The notes beneath the pieces were generated by a model, which was given only the letters and a program-made list of their open reading frames with translations, did not search any database and had not been told where the DNA came from. The translations under genes were made by a program, and so were the position numbers. A stretch of DNA of 36,954 bases from Lentisphaeria bacterium. GTDB taxonomy: Bacteria; Verrucomicrobiota; Lentisphaeria; Victivallales; Victivallaceae. Shown here in pieces: positions 16,148 through 25,054 of this stretch (positions within the stretch are counted from its first letter, which is position 1; the number at the start of each line of letters is the position of its first letter). The stretch covers positions 1 to 36,954 of the forward strand of contig JAFTUS010000020.1 of assembly GCA_017466125.1 (NCBI GenBank). Direction: 5' to 3'.

Positions 16148-17722
16148 TCACGGCTTATTGTTTTCCCCGATCAGCCCGAGTGAACTGAAACGATATTTCA
16201 TACGCTGGAATATTTCACGCTTCTGCTCATTCATCGGGCGTTTTTCCAAAGTATCCATAAATGTCTTGCAATCTGTCACCGTTGAACGGAATGATGCGGA
16301 ATAGAGCAGATTTTCAAGTATACGGTAATACTCTTCAGCATATTGCGGTTTGGTCCGGAGTATTTTATAGCAGAGTTCGCTCCACAAATCCACCGGGAAA
16401 ACGATTTTTTTGTTATCAATGAAATCCGCGATCTGCTCTGCCTGTTCCCGCGGGACAGCGGCAGCGGGCCGGTAATTCCGGAAAAGAGCCATACTTTTTT
16501 CCGTATTCGGCATCGGCACCATACTGTTCAGCAGCCGTTCAGCACTTTCCAAATCGCAGTCAACGGCGATTTTTTTCAGCAGCAGTTGACTGTTATCCAT
16601 GGAAGTCCTGCGCATATAATTTCTCAGTTTTTTATAATACTGTTCTTCCGTTGCGGCATAACGTTCCCCCTGTTTGGCGATGAACTTTTCATAGGACTCT
16701 TTGCGTTCACTGCGCTCTTCCGGCGAATAATCCACGCTCTTTATGAAGGGAGGCAGAATTCCCAGCACCAGGATCGTCAGCAGCAGCCCCAGCGAAATCT
16801 TGAAATAACGGGAGTCTTTGAAAAACCATTGCTGAACATTGTTGAGCCAGATCGATGCACTGGTGTTATTCAACGCCTTGGAAAAACTTTTCGGCGGAAC
16901 GTTCAAGCGCAGGATACGGGAGAGGATATTGACCAGTTTTGCCGCAGACTGCGGGCGTGCCGCCGGATTTTTTGCCATCATTTTCATCACCAGTTCCGCA
17001 ACCGGCCGGGGAATGTCAGGACGCACATTGCGGGGGTCCGGCGGCGGCGCATGAAGGGCCTTGTCAAGCGCATCGTGAAGATTGTCTGCCGGGAACGGCA
17101 ATTCACCGGTCAGCAGATGATAAAGGGTTGCGCCGAGACTGTAAATATCGCAGCGGCAATCAATAACGGCGTTTTTCTGGATCTGTTCGGGAGCGATGTA
17201 TGCCGGAGTTCCCTGGATGCGGCCGGTATTTTTTTCACCGGCGCGCCATGCGATACCGAGGTCCGCAAGTTTGACGATGCCGGAACTCAAGATCATAATG
17301 TTTTCCGGCTTCATATCACGGTGAACGATGTTGTACTGCGCCGCCGCATCAAGAGCCTGTGCCACAGAAAGAGCGATATAACACGCCCACTCCCAGTCCA
17401 GTTTCTCGCCGCGCGTTAAAATATCCATGGCGGTACCGCCATCCACGTATTCCATGACCAGATAACAGCGTTTCGTTCCCGGTTCCACCCGGGCATCGAG
17501 ACAGTTCACCACGTTGGGGTGATTGATTTTACAGGCGGTCTGCCCCTCTTTCAGGAACTCCTGCTCCAATTCGGGGGTCCACTGGTGAAAAACCTTGATC
17601 GCAACAGTACCATACACACCTTCCGCAAGATAAACAGAACCGGCTCCACCGGTACCGAGCTGGCGGATAATGCAGTAATTACCGATTTTATCGCCGGGCA
17701 TCAAACGGGAATTTGTCCTCAT
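16148..17722 (-). CDS. Hanks-type Ser/Thr protein kinase with one membrane segment
   Basis: The 524-residue protein has a complete kinase domain at about residues 14-270: glycine loop GTGGAGSVY (23-31), catalytic lysine K43 in VAIKVF, HRDMKPEN (H134-N141), DLG (154-156) in place of DFG, and APEQ (177-180). One hydrophobic helix at about 307-327 separates the cytoplasmic kinase from a C-terminal domain of about 195 residues that is charged and helical, with no recognised PASTA repeats. The ATG at 17722 overlaps the stop of the preceding pseudokinase (ATGA), so the two are translationally coupled and probably act together. Targets are unknown. Confidence 0.93.
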   Translation of the reverse strand: MRTNSRLMPGDKIGNYCIIRQLGTGGAGSVYLAEGVYGTVAIKVFHQWTPELEQEFLKEGQTACKINHPNVVNCLDARVEPGTKRCYLVMEYVDGGTAMDILTRGEKLDWEWACYIALSVAQALDAAAQYNIVHRDMKPENIMILSSGIVKLADLGIAWRAGEKNTGRIQGTPAYIAPEQIQKNAVIDCRCDIYSLGATLYHLLTGELPFPADNLHDALDKALHAPPPDPRNVRPDIPRPVAELVMKMMAKNPAARPQSAAKLVNILSRILRLNVPPKSFSKALNNTSASIWLNNVQQWFFKDSRYFKISLGLLLTILVLGILPPFIKSVDYSPEERSERKESYEKFIAKQGERYAATEEQYYKKLRNYMRRTSMDNSQLLLKKIAVDCDLESAERLLNSMVPMPNTEKSMALFRNYRPAAAVPREQAEQIADFIDNKKIVFPVDLWSELCYKILRTKPQYAEEYYRILENLLYSASFRSTVTDCKTFMDTLEKRPMNEQKREIFQRMKYRFSSLGLIGENNKP

Positions 17723-19266
17723 TTTTTCCCCCGCTTTTTATGATACAGTTTCATCTCCTTCTCCCATTCGCCGAGCAATTCTCTGAAACTTGCCAGACTC
17801 TCTTCTGTACGTTCAGCTTCAGCAATGTATGCTTTCTGCATTTCCACATATTCCGGATCAGCGGAGACGCCCGTTGTTCCGCAGTTGTCGATGTAGCGCA
17901 GAAGCGATGCACAGGCAATAAGTGTCAAAATCACAACAGCGACCTTCCAGATGGAAAAATCCTTCATCCAGCGTGACACCTGACGGTTGGAAGAGACCAG
18001 ATTGTTTGACAGAGCGTTCTGCGTCGAAGTCAACGCCTGTGCCGACAACAGAAAATCCGCCGCACTCGAAAAGCGGGTCATTGCCGTCGGAGCCAGCAGA
18101 CGGATGATCAGCACAGCAACATCACCGGGAATTTCAGGTGCATGTACACGGGGGTCAAGATTGATCGTTTTGAGGGCATTTTTCGCCGGAGGCTGCTGCC
18201 CGGTAAGCATCTCATAGAAGAGGATCCCGGCACAGTACAGATCCCGCTGGATACCCTGAAAATTTCCGCCTTGCAGTCCGCCGCCGGAGAAAGAATAAAT
18301 ATCCATCAGCCCGTCCAGTTTGGTATCGCGCCCGTCTTCGGAACGGGTGATATTGCGGGCATTGATACAGTTATGCGTCATACCGACAAGTTCAAAGTAA
18401 CTCAAGGCAGTTGCGACAGCAATGATGATGCGTTTTGCCTTTTCAATGGGCATTTTGCCAAAGTCCGGATCATCTGCCAGAGAGCCGCTTTGAACAGACT
18501 CCAGCACGATGCCGAAAAATCCGTTCTGCGGTTCATTGATGACATAGAGGATGTTCCGCAAGTTCGGGTGCGGAAGTGTGGAAAATTTGGAGACACGTTC
18601 TGAAAAGTATGAGGGTAACTTTTCTTTTTCATAGATGATCTGCGGGTTGAGCAGATGCAGTTCACGGTGGACCTGCAACTTGGTATGGAAAATCCTGAAC
18701 CGCAAAAAGTTGCCCTTGGGCGGAAGTTTCTCTTCGATCACATACTGCCCGACGATCTGCCCGACTTGCAGAAAGTCCTCTGCCGATGCGCCGCGCCGAA
18801 CCACATAACTCGCATCGTGATCGACCGGAGAGACCTCTTTCGGGGCTTCTTTCGCCTCTTTCTTTTTGGGCGGCGGAGCGGTCACATTGAATAACACTTT
18901 TCCGCCCCCCTGAACGGGCATATCTGCAACAGGGGCGGAGGTTTTTTCCGCCGGAACTGCGATTTTTTCCGCCGGAACTGCCGCCGGAACTTTTTTCGCA
19001 GCCCCTTTTCCGGGAACGGTCAATCTGGGAGGAACGCTGAGTTTCGGCACAGAACGGCTGACTGCCGGAGCGGGAGAAGCGACAACTTCCTGCTGCGGCG
19101 GCGGAGCGGGCGATACCGCCGGCTTGTTTCCGGAAGCGAAGCCCAGAGAGTCATCCGCATCATCTTCCGGCAGAACAGCCGCACGGGGACGGCTTTCCGC
19201 TTTCGGAGCTGCCGCACCGTTTTTCGGCAGCAGAGTCAAAACGTCACTATCGGTATTATCCAGCAT
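17719..19266 (-). CDS. Membrane-anchored pseudokinase paired with the kinase
   Basis: The 515-residue protein has a Pro/Ala/Lys-rich disordered N-terminus (about 1-165, with repeated VPAEK units), a kinase-fold region (about 170-410) and one hydrophobic helix (about 439-456). The fold is visible from EMLTGQQPP, the RDLYCAGILFYE segment and the ALSYFELVGMTHNCINARN stretch that corresponds to the catalytic loop. Key residues are lost: no glycine loop (LPPKGNFLRF), no VAIK lysine, HRD is HNC (298-300), and the DFG position reads LDGL. It should not transfer phosphate. By analogy it may be a regulator or scaffold of the adjacent kinase; this is inference. Its ATG follows an AGGGA site and a strong promoter. 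Confidence 0.85.
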   Translation of the reverse strand: MLDNTDSDVLTLLPKNGAAAPKAESRPRAAVLPEDDADDSLGFASGNKPAVSPAPPPQQEVVASPAPAVSRSVPKLSVPPRLTVPGKGAAKKVPAAVPAEKIAVPAEKTSAPVADMPVQGGGKVLFNVTAPPPKKKEAKEAPKEVSPVDHDASYVVRRGASAEDFLQVGQIVGQYVIEEKLPPKGNFLRFRIFHTKLQVHRELHLLNPQIIYEKEKLPSYFSERVSKFSTLPHPNLRNILYVINEPQNGFFGIVLESVQSGSLADDPDFGKMPIEKAKRIIIAVATALSYFELVGMTHNCINARNITRSEDGRDTKLDGLMDIYSFSGGGLQGGNFQGIQRDLYCAGILFYEMLTGQQPPAKNALKTINLDPRVHAPEIPGDVAVLIIRLLAPTAMTRFSSAADFLLSAQALTSTQNALSNNLVSSNRQVSRWMKDFSIWKVAVVILTLIACASLLRYIDNCGTTGVSADPEYVEMQKAYIAEAERTEESLASFRELLGEWEKEMKLYHKKRGKK

Positions 19267-19286
19267 ATCAGATCCCTAACAATAAA

Positions 19287-19299
19287 TATCATTATGATA
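19287..19299. promoter_or_regulatory. 13-bp palindrome at the kinase-pair start site
   Basis: TATCATTATGATA is a perfect inverted repeat straddling the expected transcription start of the pseudokinase-kinase unit, a position suited to a repressor. The binding protein is unknown. Confidence 0.4.
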
Positions 19300-19327
19300 A
19301 TATAGTATTTGTTTTACATTTTGTCAA
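19299..19327 (-). promoter_or_regulatory. Promoter of the pseudokinase-kinase operon
   Basis: On the minus strand TTGACA (19327-19322) and TATATT (19304-19299) lie 17 bp apart, nearly ideal for sigma-70. The rest of the divergent region up to 19480 is A/T-rich, and I see no equally good promoter for the gene on the other side. Confidence 0.75.
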
Positions 19328-19480
19328 GATTTATTTCCCTTTGGGAAACATTTTTTCAGATTTTTGAAAAAATAATAAAAAAATATCGTTTTTTTATAAA
19401 ACCGGATTTGCTTTTTATCTTAGTTGAGGCATTAGTAAAATATAAGAGAAAAAGAGTCTGTTTTCAGAAAGGGGGAAATT

Positions 19481-22174
19481 ATGAGCGATGTCCGGCTGCC
19501 GCAGCAAATCAAAGGGAAGTGGATCTGGCAGAAAAACCTGACCGATCCCGACAATACCGTTCTGCTTTTCCGCAAAGAGTTCCTCTGCCGGAGCACCGGC
19601 GATGAAACTCTGCTCTGGATCAGCGCCCAGAACCACTATCAACTTTTCATCAACGGTCACTATATCGGTTTCGGGCCGCGCGCACATCAGGACCGGGGGC
19701 ACTGTTACATCGATCAGCACGATATCACCTACTATCTGGAACAGGGGATCAATATCATTTCCGTCGCCGTCCATTACAGCACCCTCTTCATGGAAGAGAA
19801 CTTTTCTGAAATGCCCGGTTTCTGGTGTCAGGCGGATACGGCAAAAGAGACCGTTGTTGCAAGCGACAACTCCTGGCAGATGCGGCTGGGGAACTGCTTT
19901 CTCGGCCGCCGTTCCCGCCGTTATCCCGAATACGCCCTGACCCAGTTTCAGGATAACCGCTATCTGCCCGCAGACTGGCTGGAAACAGCGGGCGACCACC
20001 TCCCCGGCTGGCAGGCTCCGGACTACTGCCTTGCGATCGGCGGGATCGCCCCCTCTCTGGAACTTCACCCGCTCGCACCGGTATCCGTTGCTCCTGAAAA
20101 TCTGAACTTCAAATTTCTGAAAGGCGGCCGTCTGACGTTCCCCGCATGGAGCGAAGTCTTTTCCAACAGCACCGGCGGCGTGAACTGTGCCGCAACTGCC
20201 TATATTTTCAGCGAAGAAAAGGATGAACGCAAACTGCGTCTGTACGCCGATACTCCTTTCAAACTCTATTGCGACAACACCCTCGCCGCCGAAGGCAGCA
20301 GAGCCGACGGCATGAACTGCACTTTGCCTCTGCACAACGGCTGGAACCAACTGCTGCTTTTCCAGAAAGCGGTTTCATTCAGCAAGGGTTTCACGCTGAT
20401 CGCCGCTGACGGGCGTCCGTTCCGGCTCTATCAGGATATGATGGAGGAGTCTCCATCGACCTGGAGCGTTTCACGCCCGCTGAAACTCCCGCTTGAAAAT
20501 GCGACTCCCCCCATTGCTTTTGAGCAGCTGGACAGTTTCTCATGCAAAGTCGGCATCGCAGAAATGGCTGACCCCGGCGCACTGCTTATCAACGCCGCCG
20601 TCGAACCGGTGGAAGTCTCGACCGGCTGTCTTGCGGAGGGAGAATACATGCTGGCGATCCTCCCCCGGAACTGTTACGGTGTCACTTATCTGGAATTTGA
20701 GTGTTTTGAAGATGATATTCTTGACATCACCTGCGGTACAAAACTCAATGCCGACGGCACGATGCTCTGCCACCGTGATCTGAAACGCACCAATACGATG
20801 ATCGCATCGCCCGGTTTGAACCGTTTTCTGACCTATCTGCCGGGAGACTGCAAATACTTGCAGATCTATGTGCGGAAAGCCCGGCGGCCGATCCAGGTGG
20901 AACAACTCCATTTTCTGGAACTGACCCGCGTCGAAAACAATGAAGCAACGTTCCACTGCACCGATGATGAGTTCAATACGTTCTGGCAGATGGGCGTGGA
21001 GGCTCTGGCACGCTCGGCGGCATTCATCGCCCGTTCCGGAGAAATATCCCGTTACGACTGTTCCATTCAGGAGGCGTATGTGAAGTCGCTGAATATGTCT
21101 GCCGTTCACGGGGATTATGACTATTCGGCATCGCGTCTGCGGCAGTTCATCAATCTGCAGCAGGAAAACGGCAATATCCCGCTGCTTTCCAACAGCAATA
21201 TGCACCGCAGTCAGCTGGAACAGCTTTTCTTCTATCCGATCTGGCTTCTGTATAACTTCCGTTTCAGTTCCAACCTCGTGGAACTGGAGCGCGCCATCCC
21301 GTCACTGGATGCCCTGCGTTCCTATCTGGAAAATCTGCTGGATGAAAACGGGGTCCTGCAAAATCTGGATAAGCGGTTCGGTATCGAAACGCTCTATCCG
21401 GTGGAAGGGCTTTCCACTCTGCTGAACGCTCTTTTCTGCCGCTTTATGCTCTCCTGCAACGAGTTGTACCGTCTGCTCGGACAGAACGGCACGGCGAAAC
21501 ACTGCATCCAGTTGGCGCAGAAAGCCTCCGCCATTCTCAAACTGAATAACTACATTGAAGAAAAACAGTTGTTTGCCGACCGTCAAATCACCGATCCGGA
21601 GGCAAAAGTCGATTTGCTGAGCAACTTCTGCGCCATGTACGGCGGTATTCTGCCGCTGGAAAACTTTGAAGTGTTTTTCTTTGAATTTTTCAACTTTGAC
21701 GCCCCCTTTGAAAAGAGCAGTGATGCCAATAAGCCGTTTTTCCATTTCCTCTTTCTGGAAATGCTGTTTGCGCTCAATCAGCATGAATGGGCGTTCCGTT
21801 ACATCAAGGAGTTCTGGAACACCCGTCTGGATAAAGAGAGCGGCTTCAACAAGACCCATTTTGCCCTGCCCAATGTGTTTCTCATCCGGGAGGTTCTGGG
21901 CGTGCGCATTGCCGAAGCCGGTCATACGGTGATCTACTTCAAACCGCCGCATGAACTTATCGAGGGCGCACAGGGCGAAGTTCCCATGGCAAGAGGCCGC
22001 CTGAAAATACAGTGGAAACGCCTCCGCAGCGGCGGACTGGATGTGCGGCTTGACTCAACCATGCCGCTGCGGGTGATCCCCTGTTTGAGCCATGCTCTGC
22101 TGCACGACACCAGTTTTCATTTGAGCGAAAACATCACTCTGCTCGACCCGCCCGACGAACTGGTCGAAGACTGA
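19481..22174 (+). CDS. GH78 alpha-L-rhamnosidase-like protein
   Basis: The 897-residue protein has no signal peptide and should be cytoplasmic. The N-terminal region (KWIWQ, FRKEF, LFINGHYIGFGPR, ITYYLEQGINIISVAVH) is the beta-sandwich that precedes GH78 catalytic barrels. The middle and C-terminal part is helical, as in an (alpha/alpha)6 barrel. The usual catalytic DCPxRE motif appears as DCSIQE (D526-E531), so the acidic residue is kept but the arginine is not. It may therefore act on an unusual glycoside or be weakened. A GGGGGAA ribosome site precedes the ATG. The neighbouring GH4 gene is convergent. Family assignment is fairly secure, substrate is not. Confidence 0.72.
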   Translation: MSDVRLPQQIKGKWIWQKNLTDPDNTVLLFRKEFLCRSTGDETLLWISAQNHYQLFINGHYIGFGPRAHQDRGHCYIDQHDITYYLEQGINIISVAVHYSTLFMEENFSEMPGFWCQADTAKETVVASDNSWQMRLGNCFLGRRSRRYPEYALTQFQDNRYLPADWLETAGDHLPGWQAPDYCLAIGGIAPSLELHPLAPVSVAPENLNFKFLKGGRLTFPAWSEVFSNSTGGVNCAATAYIFSEEKDERKLRLYADTPFKLYCDNTLAAEGSRADGMNCTLPLHNGWNQLLLFQKAVSFSKGFTLIAADGRPFRLYQDMMEESPSTWSVSRPLKLPLENATPPIAFEQLDSFSCKVGIAEMADPGALLINAAVEPVEVSTGCLAEGEYMLAILPRNCYGVTYLEFECFEDDILDITCGTKLNADGTMLCHRDLKRTNTMIASPGLNRFLTYLPGDCKYLQIYVRKARRPIQVEQLHFLELTRVENNEATFHCTDDEFNTFWQMGVEALARSAAFIARSGEISRYDCSIQEAYVKSLNMSAVHGDYDYSASRLRQFINLQQENGNIPLLSNSNMHRSQLEQLFFYPIWLLYNFRFSSNLVELERAIPSLDALRSYLENLLDENGVLQNLDKRFGIETLYPVEGLSTLLNALFCRFMLSCNELYRLLGQNGTAKHCIQLAQKASAILKLNNYIEEKQLFADRQITDPEAKVDLLSNFCAMYGGILPLENFEVFFFEFFNFDAPFEKSSDANKPFFHFLFLEMLFALNQHEWAFRYIKEFWNTRLDKESGFNKTHFALPNVFLIREVLGVRIAEAGHTVIYFKPPHELIEGAQGEVPMARGRLKIQWKRLRSGGLDVRLDSTMPLRVIPCLSHALLHDTSFHLSENITLLDPPDELVED

Positions 22175-22210
22175 TTTTGGACTGTTTTCTCCGCCCCGTG
22201 CTGAAAAACA

Positions 22211-23569
22211 TCAATCGAAGAAACGCGGATCAATTTCGCTTTTCAGGGCCTCAAAGAGTTCATCGGTCATATTTTTCATCTCTTCCAGACCGAGTTTTGA
22301 AGAGGCGTTGGGGTCAAGAGAAACGGCGCGGCAAATGGCGGTGCGGTCCGCATCGAGCGCACCCTGTGCCGTCAACAGCTGGACGTTTATCATCTGGCGG
22401 TTCAGACCGGCGAGTTGTTCCGGATAATCCAATACCTGACAGGGCTGGATGCCGCCGCCGTTGACCAGACAGGGAACTTCCACACAGGCTCCGGGCGGCA
22501 GAGTGGGGATAAGTCCGTTGTTCATCACATTCAAGTTCGCCTCCATCGGCTCATCGCAGGTGATGGCATGGATGATCTGCATACCGTACTCGTTGCTGGA
22601 CTCGGTGGAGACTTTGCGCTTGCCGGAGAGGTATTCCTGAATATGGCGTTCGACTTTATTCCGGGCGTGGCGGCAGATCGTCAGCGCGGCACCGGTAACG
22701 CCGGAACTCATGATGCCCCAATCGAAACCGTCTTCATCCAACTGGGGAATATCATGACTGCAATAGCGGTCGATCAAATCCTGACGCTTGCGGAAATACT
22801 GGACATATTCACTGCCGTGACCGCTGCTTTCGGTGGGGAAATATCCGAAGTAACGCATCAGTTCAAAACGCACTTTGTCCTGTTTGTAGATTTCGGGCTT
22901 ATCCAGACGCTTGAAAAGTTCGGGGTAAAGGTCTTTGCCGTCCGCTTCCAGTTTGAGATAGAATGCCTGATGATTGATACCGGCACAGCGGAAACGCAGT
23001 TTTTTGCGCTCCACATTGAGGTATTTGCAAATGGTGTTCGCCGTATGCTGTACACTGTGACAGAGGCCGACGACCTTCACGGTCTTTGCGCGGCGGGAGA
23101 GGGCAATGGTGTTGATGGACATGGGGTTCACATAATTGAGCAGCATGGCTCCGGGGGCTTCTTCCTCCATCATGTCAAGAACCTCAAAAAGCGGCTTCAA
23201 AGTGCGCAAGCCGCGGAAAATACCGCCGGGGCCGAGGGTGTCGGATACGACCTGATCCACGCCGTATTTCAGCGGAATGGAGTATTCCAGTTCCTGATGA
23301 CAGAGGTCGCCGCTGCGAAAAACCGTCAATACAAAAGCGGCTCCGCGCACAGCCAAACGCAGATCGGTGGTGGCGGAATAGTGAAACTCTTTTCCGAGCC
23401 GTTCCGCAACAATGGCGGCGGCCTTCACTGCGGTATTGAGTCTGCCCTCATCAATATCCATAAGACAGATTTCATACTCTCTGCGCAGTGTTTCATCCAG
23501 AAGAAAATCACGGATAAAATTCTGGGAAAACGTAACACCACCGGCACCGACCAGGACGATTTTTTTCAT
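22211..23569 (-). CDS. Glycoside hydrolase family 4 (alpha-galactosidase/alpha-galacturonidase, MelA/LplD type)
   Basis: The 452-residue enzyme has an N-terminal Rossmann motif GAGGVTF (8-14) and MDID for NAD, then DTLGPGGIFRGLRT, LNYVNPMSINT, the metal-binding CHSVQ (Cys170) and GINHQAFYL (His200), and VEVPCLVNGGGIQPC. GH4 enzymes use NAD and manganese in an oxidation-elimination mechanism and act on intracellular sugars. The pattern fits the MelA/LplD branch, so an alpha-galactoside or alpha-galacturonide is likely. The ATG follows AAAGGTG. It is divergent from an AraC-family regulator, which probably controls it. Confidence 0.93.
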   Translation of the reverse strand: MKKIVLVGAGGVTFSQNFIRDFLLDETLRREYEICLMDIDEGRLNTAVKAAAIVAERLGKEFHYSATTDLRLAVRGAAFVLTVFRSGDLCHQELEYSIPLKYGVDQVVSDTLGPGGIFRGLRTLKPLFEVLDMMEEEAPGAMLLNYVNPMSINTIALSRRAKTVKVVGLCHSVQHTANTICKYLNVERKKLRFRCAGINHQAFYLKLEADGKDLYPELFKRLDKPEIYKQDKVRFELMRYFGYFPTESSGHGSEYVQYFRKRQDLIDRYCSHDIPQLDEDGFDWGIMSSGVTGAALTICRHARNKVERHIQEYLSGKRKVSTESSNEYGMQIIHAITCDEPMEANLNVMNNGLIPTLPPGACVEVPCLVNGGGIQPCQVLDYPEQLAGLNRQMINVQLLTAQGALDADRTAICRAVSLDPNASSKLGLEEMKNMTDELFEALKSEIDPRFFD

Positions 23570-23586
23570 TTTTACACCTTTTGTAA

Positions 23587-23615
23587 TTGTATTTTTGTGT
23601 TGTCGATGCTATAAT
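23587..23615 (+). promoter_or_regulatory. Promoter of the AraC-family gene
   Basis: TTGTAT (23587-23592) and consensus TATAAT (23610-23615) are 17 bp apart. Transcription would start near 23622, about 36 nt before the regulator's ATG. Confidence 0.7.
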
Positions 23616-23641
23616 ATACATCGTATTTTATGCGATGTAAA
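23613..23641 (-). promoter_or_regulatory. Promoter of the GH4 gene, overlapping the AraC promoter
   Basis: On the minus strand TTTACA (23641-23636) and TATATT (23618-23613) are 17 bp apart. Its -10 box shares bases with the -10 box of the opposite promoter, so polymerase could not occupy both at once. Confidence 0.6.
23618..23638. promoter_or_regulatory. Inverted-repeat operator between GH4 and AraC genes
   Basis: ACATCG (23618-23623) and CGATGT (23633-23638) form an inverted repeat with a 9-bp centre. It fills the spacer of the GH4 promoter and the start region of the regulator promoter. The AraC-family protein encoded 20 bp away is the obvious candidate to bind it. Confidence 0.6.
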
Positions 23642-23657
23642 TAGGATTATTGAAGAA

Positions 23658-24497
23658 ATGATTGGACAAATGATGCAAAAACAAAAACCATTCCGTACCG
23701 GCACCCACCGTCTGCCGCTGGATGAGTTTCCGGAAACGCCCCTGCCCTTTTATCCCCGTTCTGCCGGACACTTTCTGCTGCAGGCTCCATGGCGGGAAGA
23801 TATTCCGATCGGAGAGAAAAACTTTGTTCAACTCTTCTGGTTTCTCCGTGGAGAGGCGGAATTTCTGCTCAACGGCAAACTGTGCCGCATGCAGGCGGGC
23901 GATGTCTGTTATCATCTGCCGAAAGAAGCGCATTTCCACCGCAGCATTTCGGAATATACCGAATACCGCTGGCTGGCGTTTGACGGAGAAAATGCGGTAA
24001 AATTCCTGCTGGATTTCAACTATCCCCGCGAGGGGTGGCACGCCGGGGCGTGTCCCGAAAGTCTCTTTGTGGAATACGGTGACCGTCTGCGGGAGATGAC
24101 TCCGTACAGTTACCGCAGAATGTGCGCCCTGACCGTTGAGATCCTCGCCTGTGCAGGAAAAACCCCGGAAGAAAACAGCGGCGAAAAACTTTTCCGCCGC
24201 GCCGCCGCACTTTGCCGGGAACATTTCTGCGAACGGGAATTCAATGTGAATTCTCTTGCGGAAAAACTGCAGATCGACCGTTCGACCCTGACCAGACACT
24301 TCAACGCCAACATGGGTATTTCAGCAGGAAAATATCTGGAAAATCTGCGTTTGCAGCACGCCGCCTCTCTGCTGACGTCAAGCAGTGCATCGCTGGCGGA
24401 AGTGGCAGAAGCCTGCGGATTGTGCGATGCAAACTACCTCTGCCGTCTGATCCGCAAACACTACCGCACCACTCCGGGGAAACTGCGGCAGAATTAA
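23658..24497 (+). CDS. AraC-family transcriptional regulator
   Basis: The 279-residue protein has an N-terminal cupin-like sensor region (FWFLRGEAEFLLNGKLCRMQAGD) and a C-terminal double helix-turn-helix of AraC type (FNVNSLAEKLQIDRSTLTRHF, then SLAEVAEACGLCDANYLCRLIRKHY and TPGKLRQ). The ATG at 23658 is the first in frame after the promoter; ATGs at 23670 and 23673 are alternatives since no ribosome site is strong. It probably responds to a sugar and regulates the divergent GH4 gene. Its TAA overlaps the stop codon of the converging thioesterase gene. Confidence 0.92.
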   Translation: MIGQMMQKQKPFRTGTHRLPLDEFPETPLPFYPRSAGHFLLQAPWREDIPIGEKNFVQLFWFLRGEAEFLLNGKLCRMQAGDVCYHLPKEAHFHRSISEYTEYRWLAFDGENAVKFLLDFNYPREGWHAGACPESLFVEYGDRLREMTPYSYRRMCALTVEILACAGKTPEENSGEKLFRRAAALCREHFCEREFNVNSLAEKLQIDRSTLTRHFNANMGISAGKYLENLRLQHAASLLTSSSASLAEVAEACGLCDANYLCRLIRKHYRTTPGKLRQN

Positions 24498-24907
24498 CGT
24501 TTCTGTACGGGTTCGCCCTCTACGTGGAAACCGTTGATGGTGCCGTGGGCGACCAGTTTGTCTGCGGAATTGCAGACGTTGACATCGTAAACGACCGTCC
24601 GTTTGCCGTTGCTGACCTCTTTTGCGGCCGCCTTGAGAAACGTCCCCGTTCCGGGCCGGATGAAAGAGAAAGAACAGGTCATCGCCACGGTCGGCACGCC
24701 CCCCGCATTGGCGGCGGCGGCAAACGCAAGGTCGGAAAGCGAAAAGATCGCTCCCCCCTGTACCGTACCCAAACCGTTGAGAGAATTTTCTGAAATCTCC
24801 AACACGGCTTCCGCATATCCGGGGCGAATTTCCGTGACACGCATATTGTTATACTTGCCGAAACGGTCTTTTTCGTTGATGAGTGATTTGAAATTTTCCA
24901 TATCCAT
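24494..24907 (-). CDS. PaaI-family hotdog thioesterase
   Basis: The 137-residue protein has the hotdog pattern NSLNGLGTVQGGAIFSLSD followed by AMTCSFSFIRPG and the C-terminal VYDVNVCN, as in PaaI-type acyl-CoA thioesterases. The acidic residue in LSDLAF fits the active site. It should hydrolyse an acyl-CoA in the cytoplasm; the substrate is unknown. GGGAG lies 10 nt before the ATG at 24907, and a second ATG at 24901 is possible. The gene converges on the AraC gene with overlapping stops. Confidence 0.88.
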   Translation of the reverse strand: MDMENFKSLINEKDRFGKYNNMRVTEIRPGYAEAVLEISENSLNGLGTVQGGAIFSLSDLAFAAAANAGGVPTVAMTCSFSFIRPGTGTFLKAAAKEVSNGKRTVVYDVNVCNSADKLVAHGTINGFHVEGEPVQKR

Positions 24908-24934
24908 AAGTGATAAACTCCCTTTTCTTCCATT

Positions 24935-24962
24935 AATATAATCTCTTTTCGTGAATTTTTAA
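24935..24962 (-). promoter_or_regulatory. Candidate promoter of the thioesterase gene
   Basis: On the minus strand TTAAAA (24962-24957) and TATATT (24940-24935) are 16 bp apart. The -35 match is moderate. Confidence 0.45.
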
Positions 24963-24972
24963 GTTTTTTTGA

Positions 24973-25001
24973 TTGAATTTTTGGTAAAAAGGTCGTAATT
25001 T
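24973..25001 (+). promoter_or_regulatory. Candidate promoter of the SNF symporter gene
   Basis: TTGAAT (24973-24978) and TAATTT (24996-25001) are 17 bp apart, about 50 nt before the symporter start. The -10 match is weak. Confidence 0.45.
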
Positions 25002-25054
25002 ATGTAAAATGCAGATTTTCAATACAAACAAGAAAATAAAAGAAAAGGATTTTT

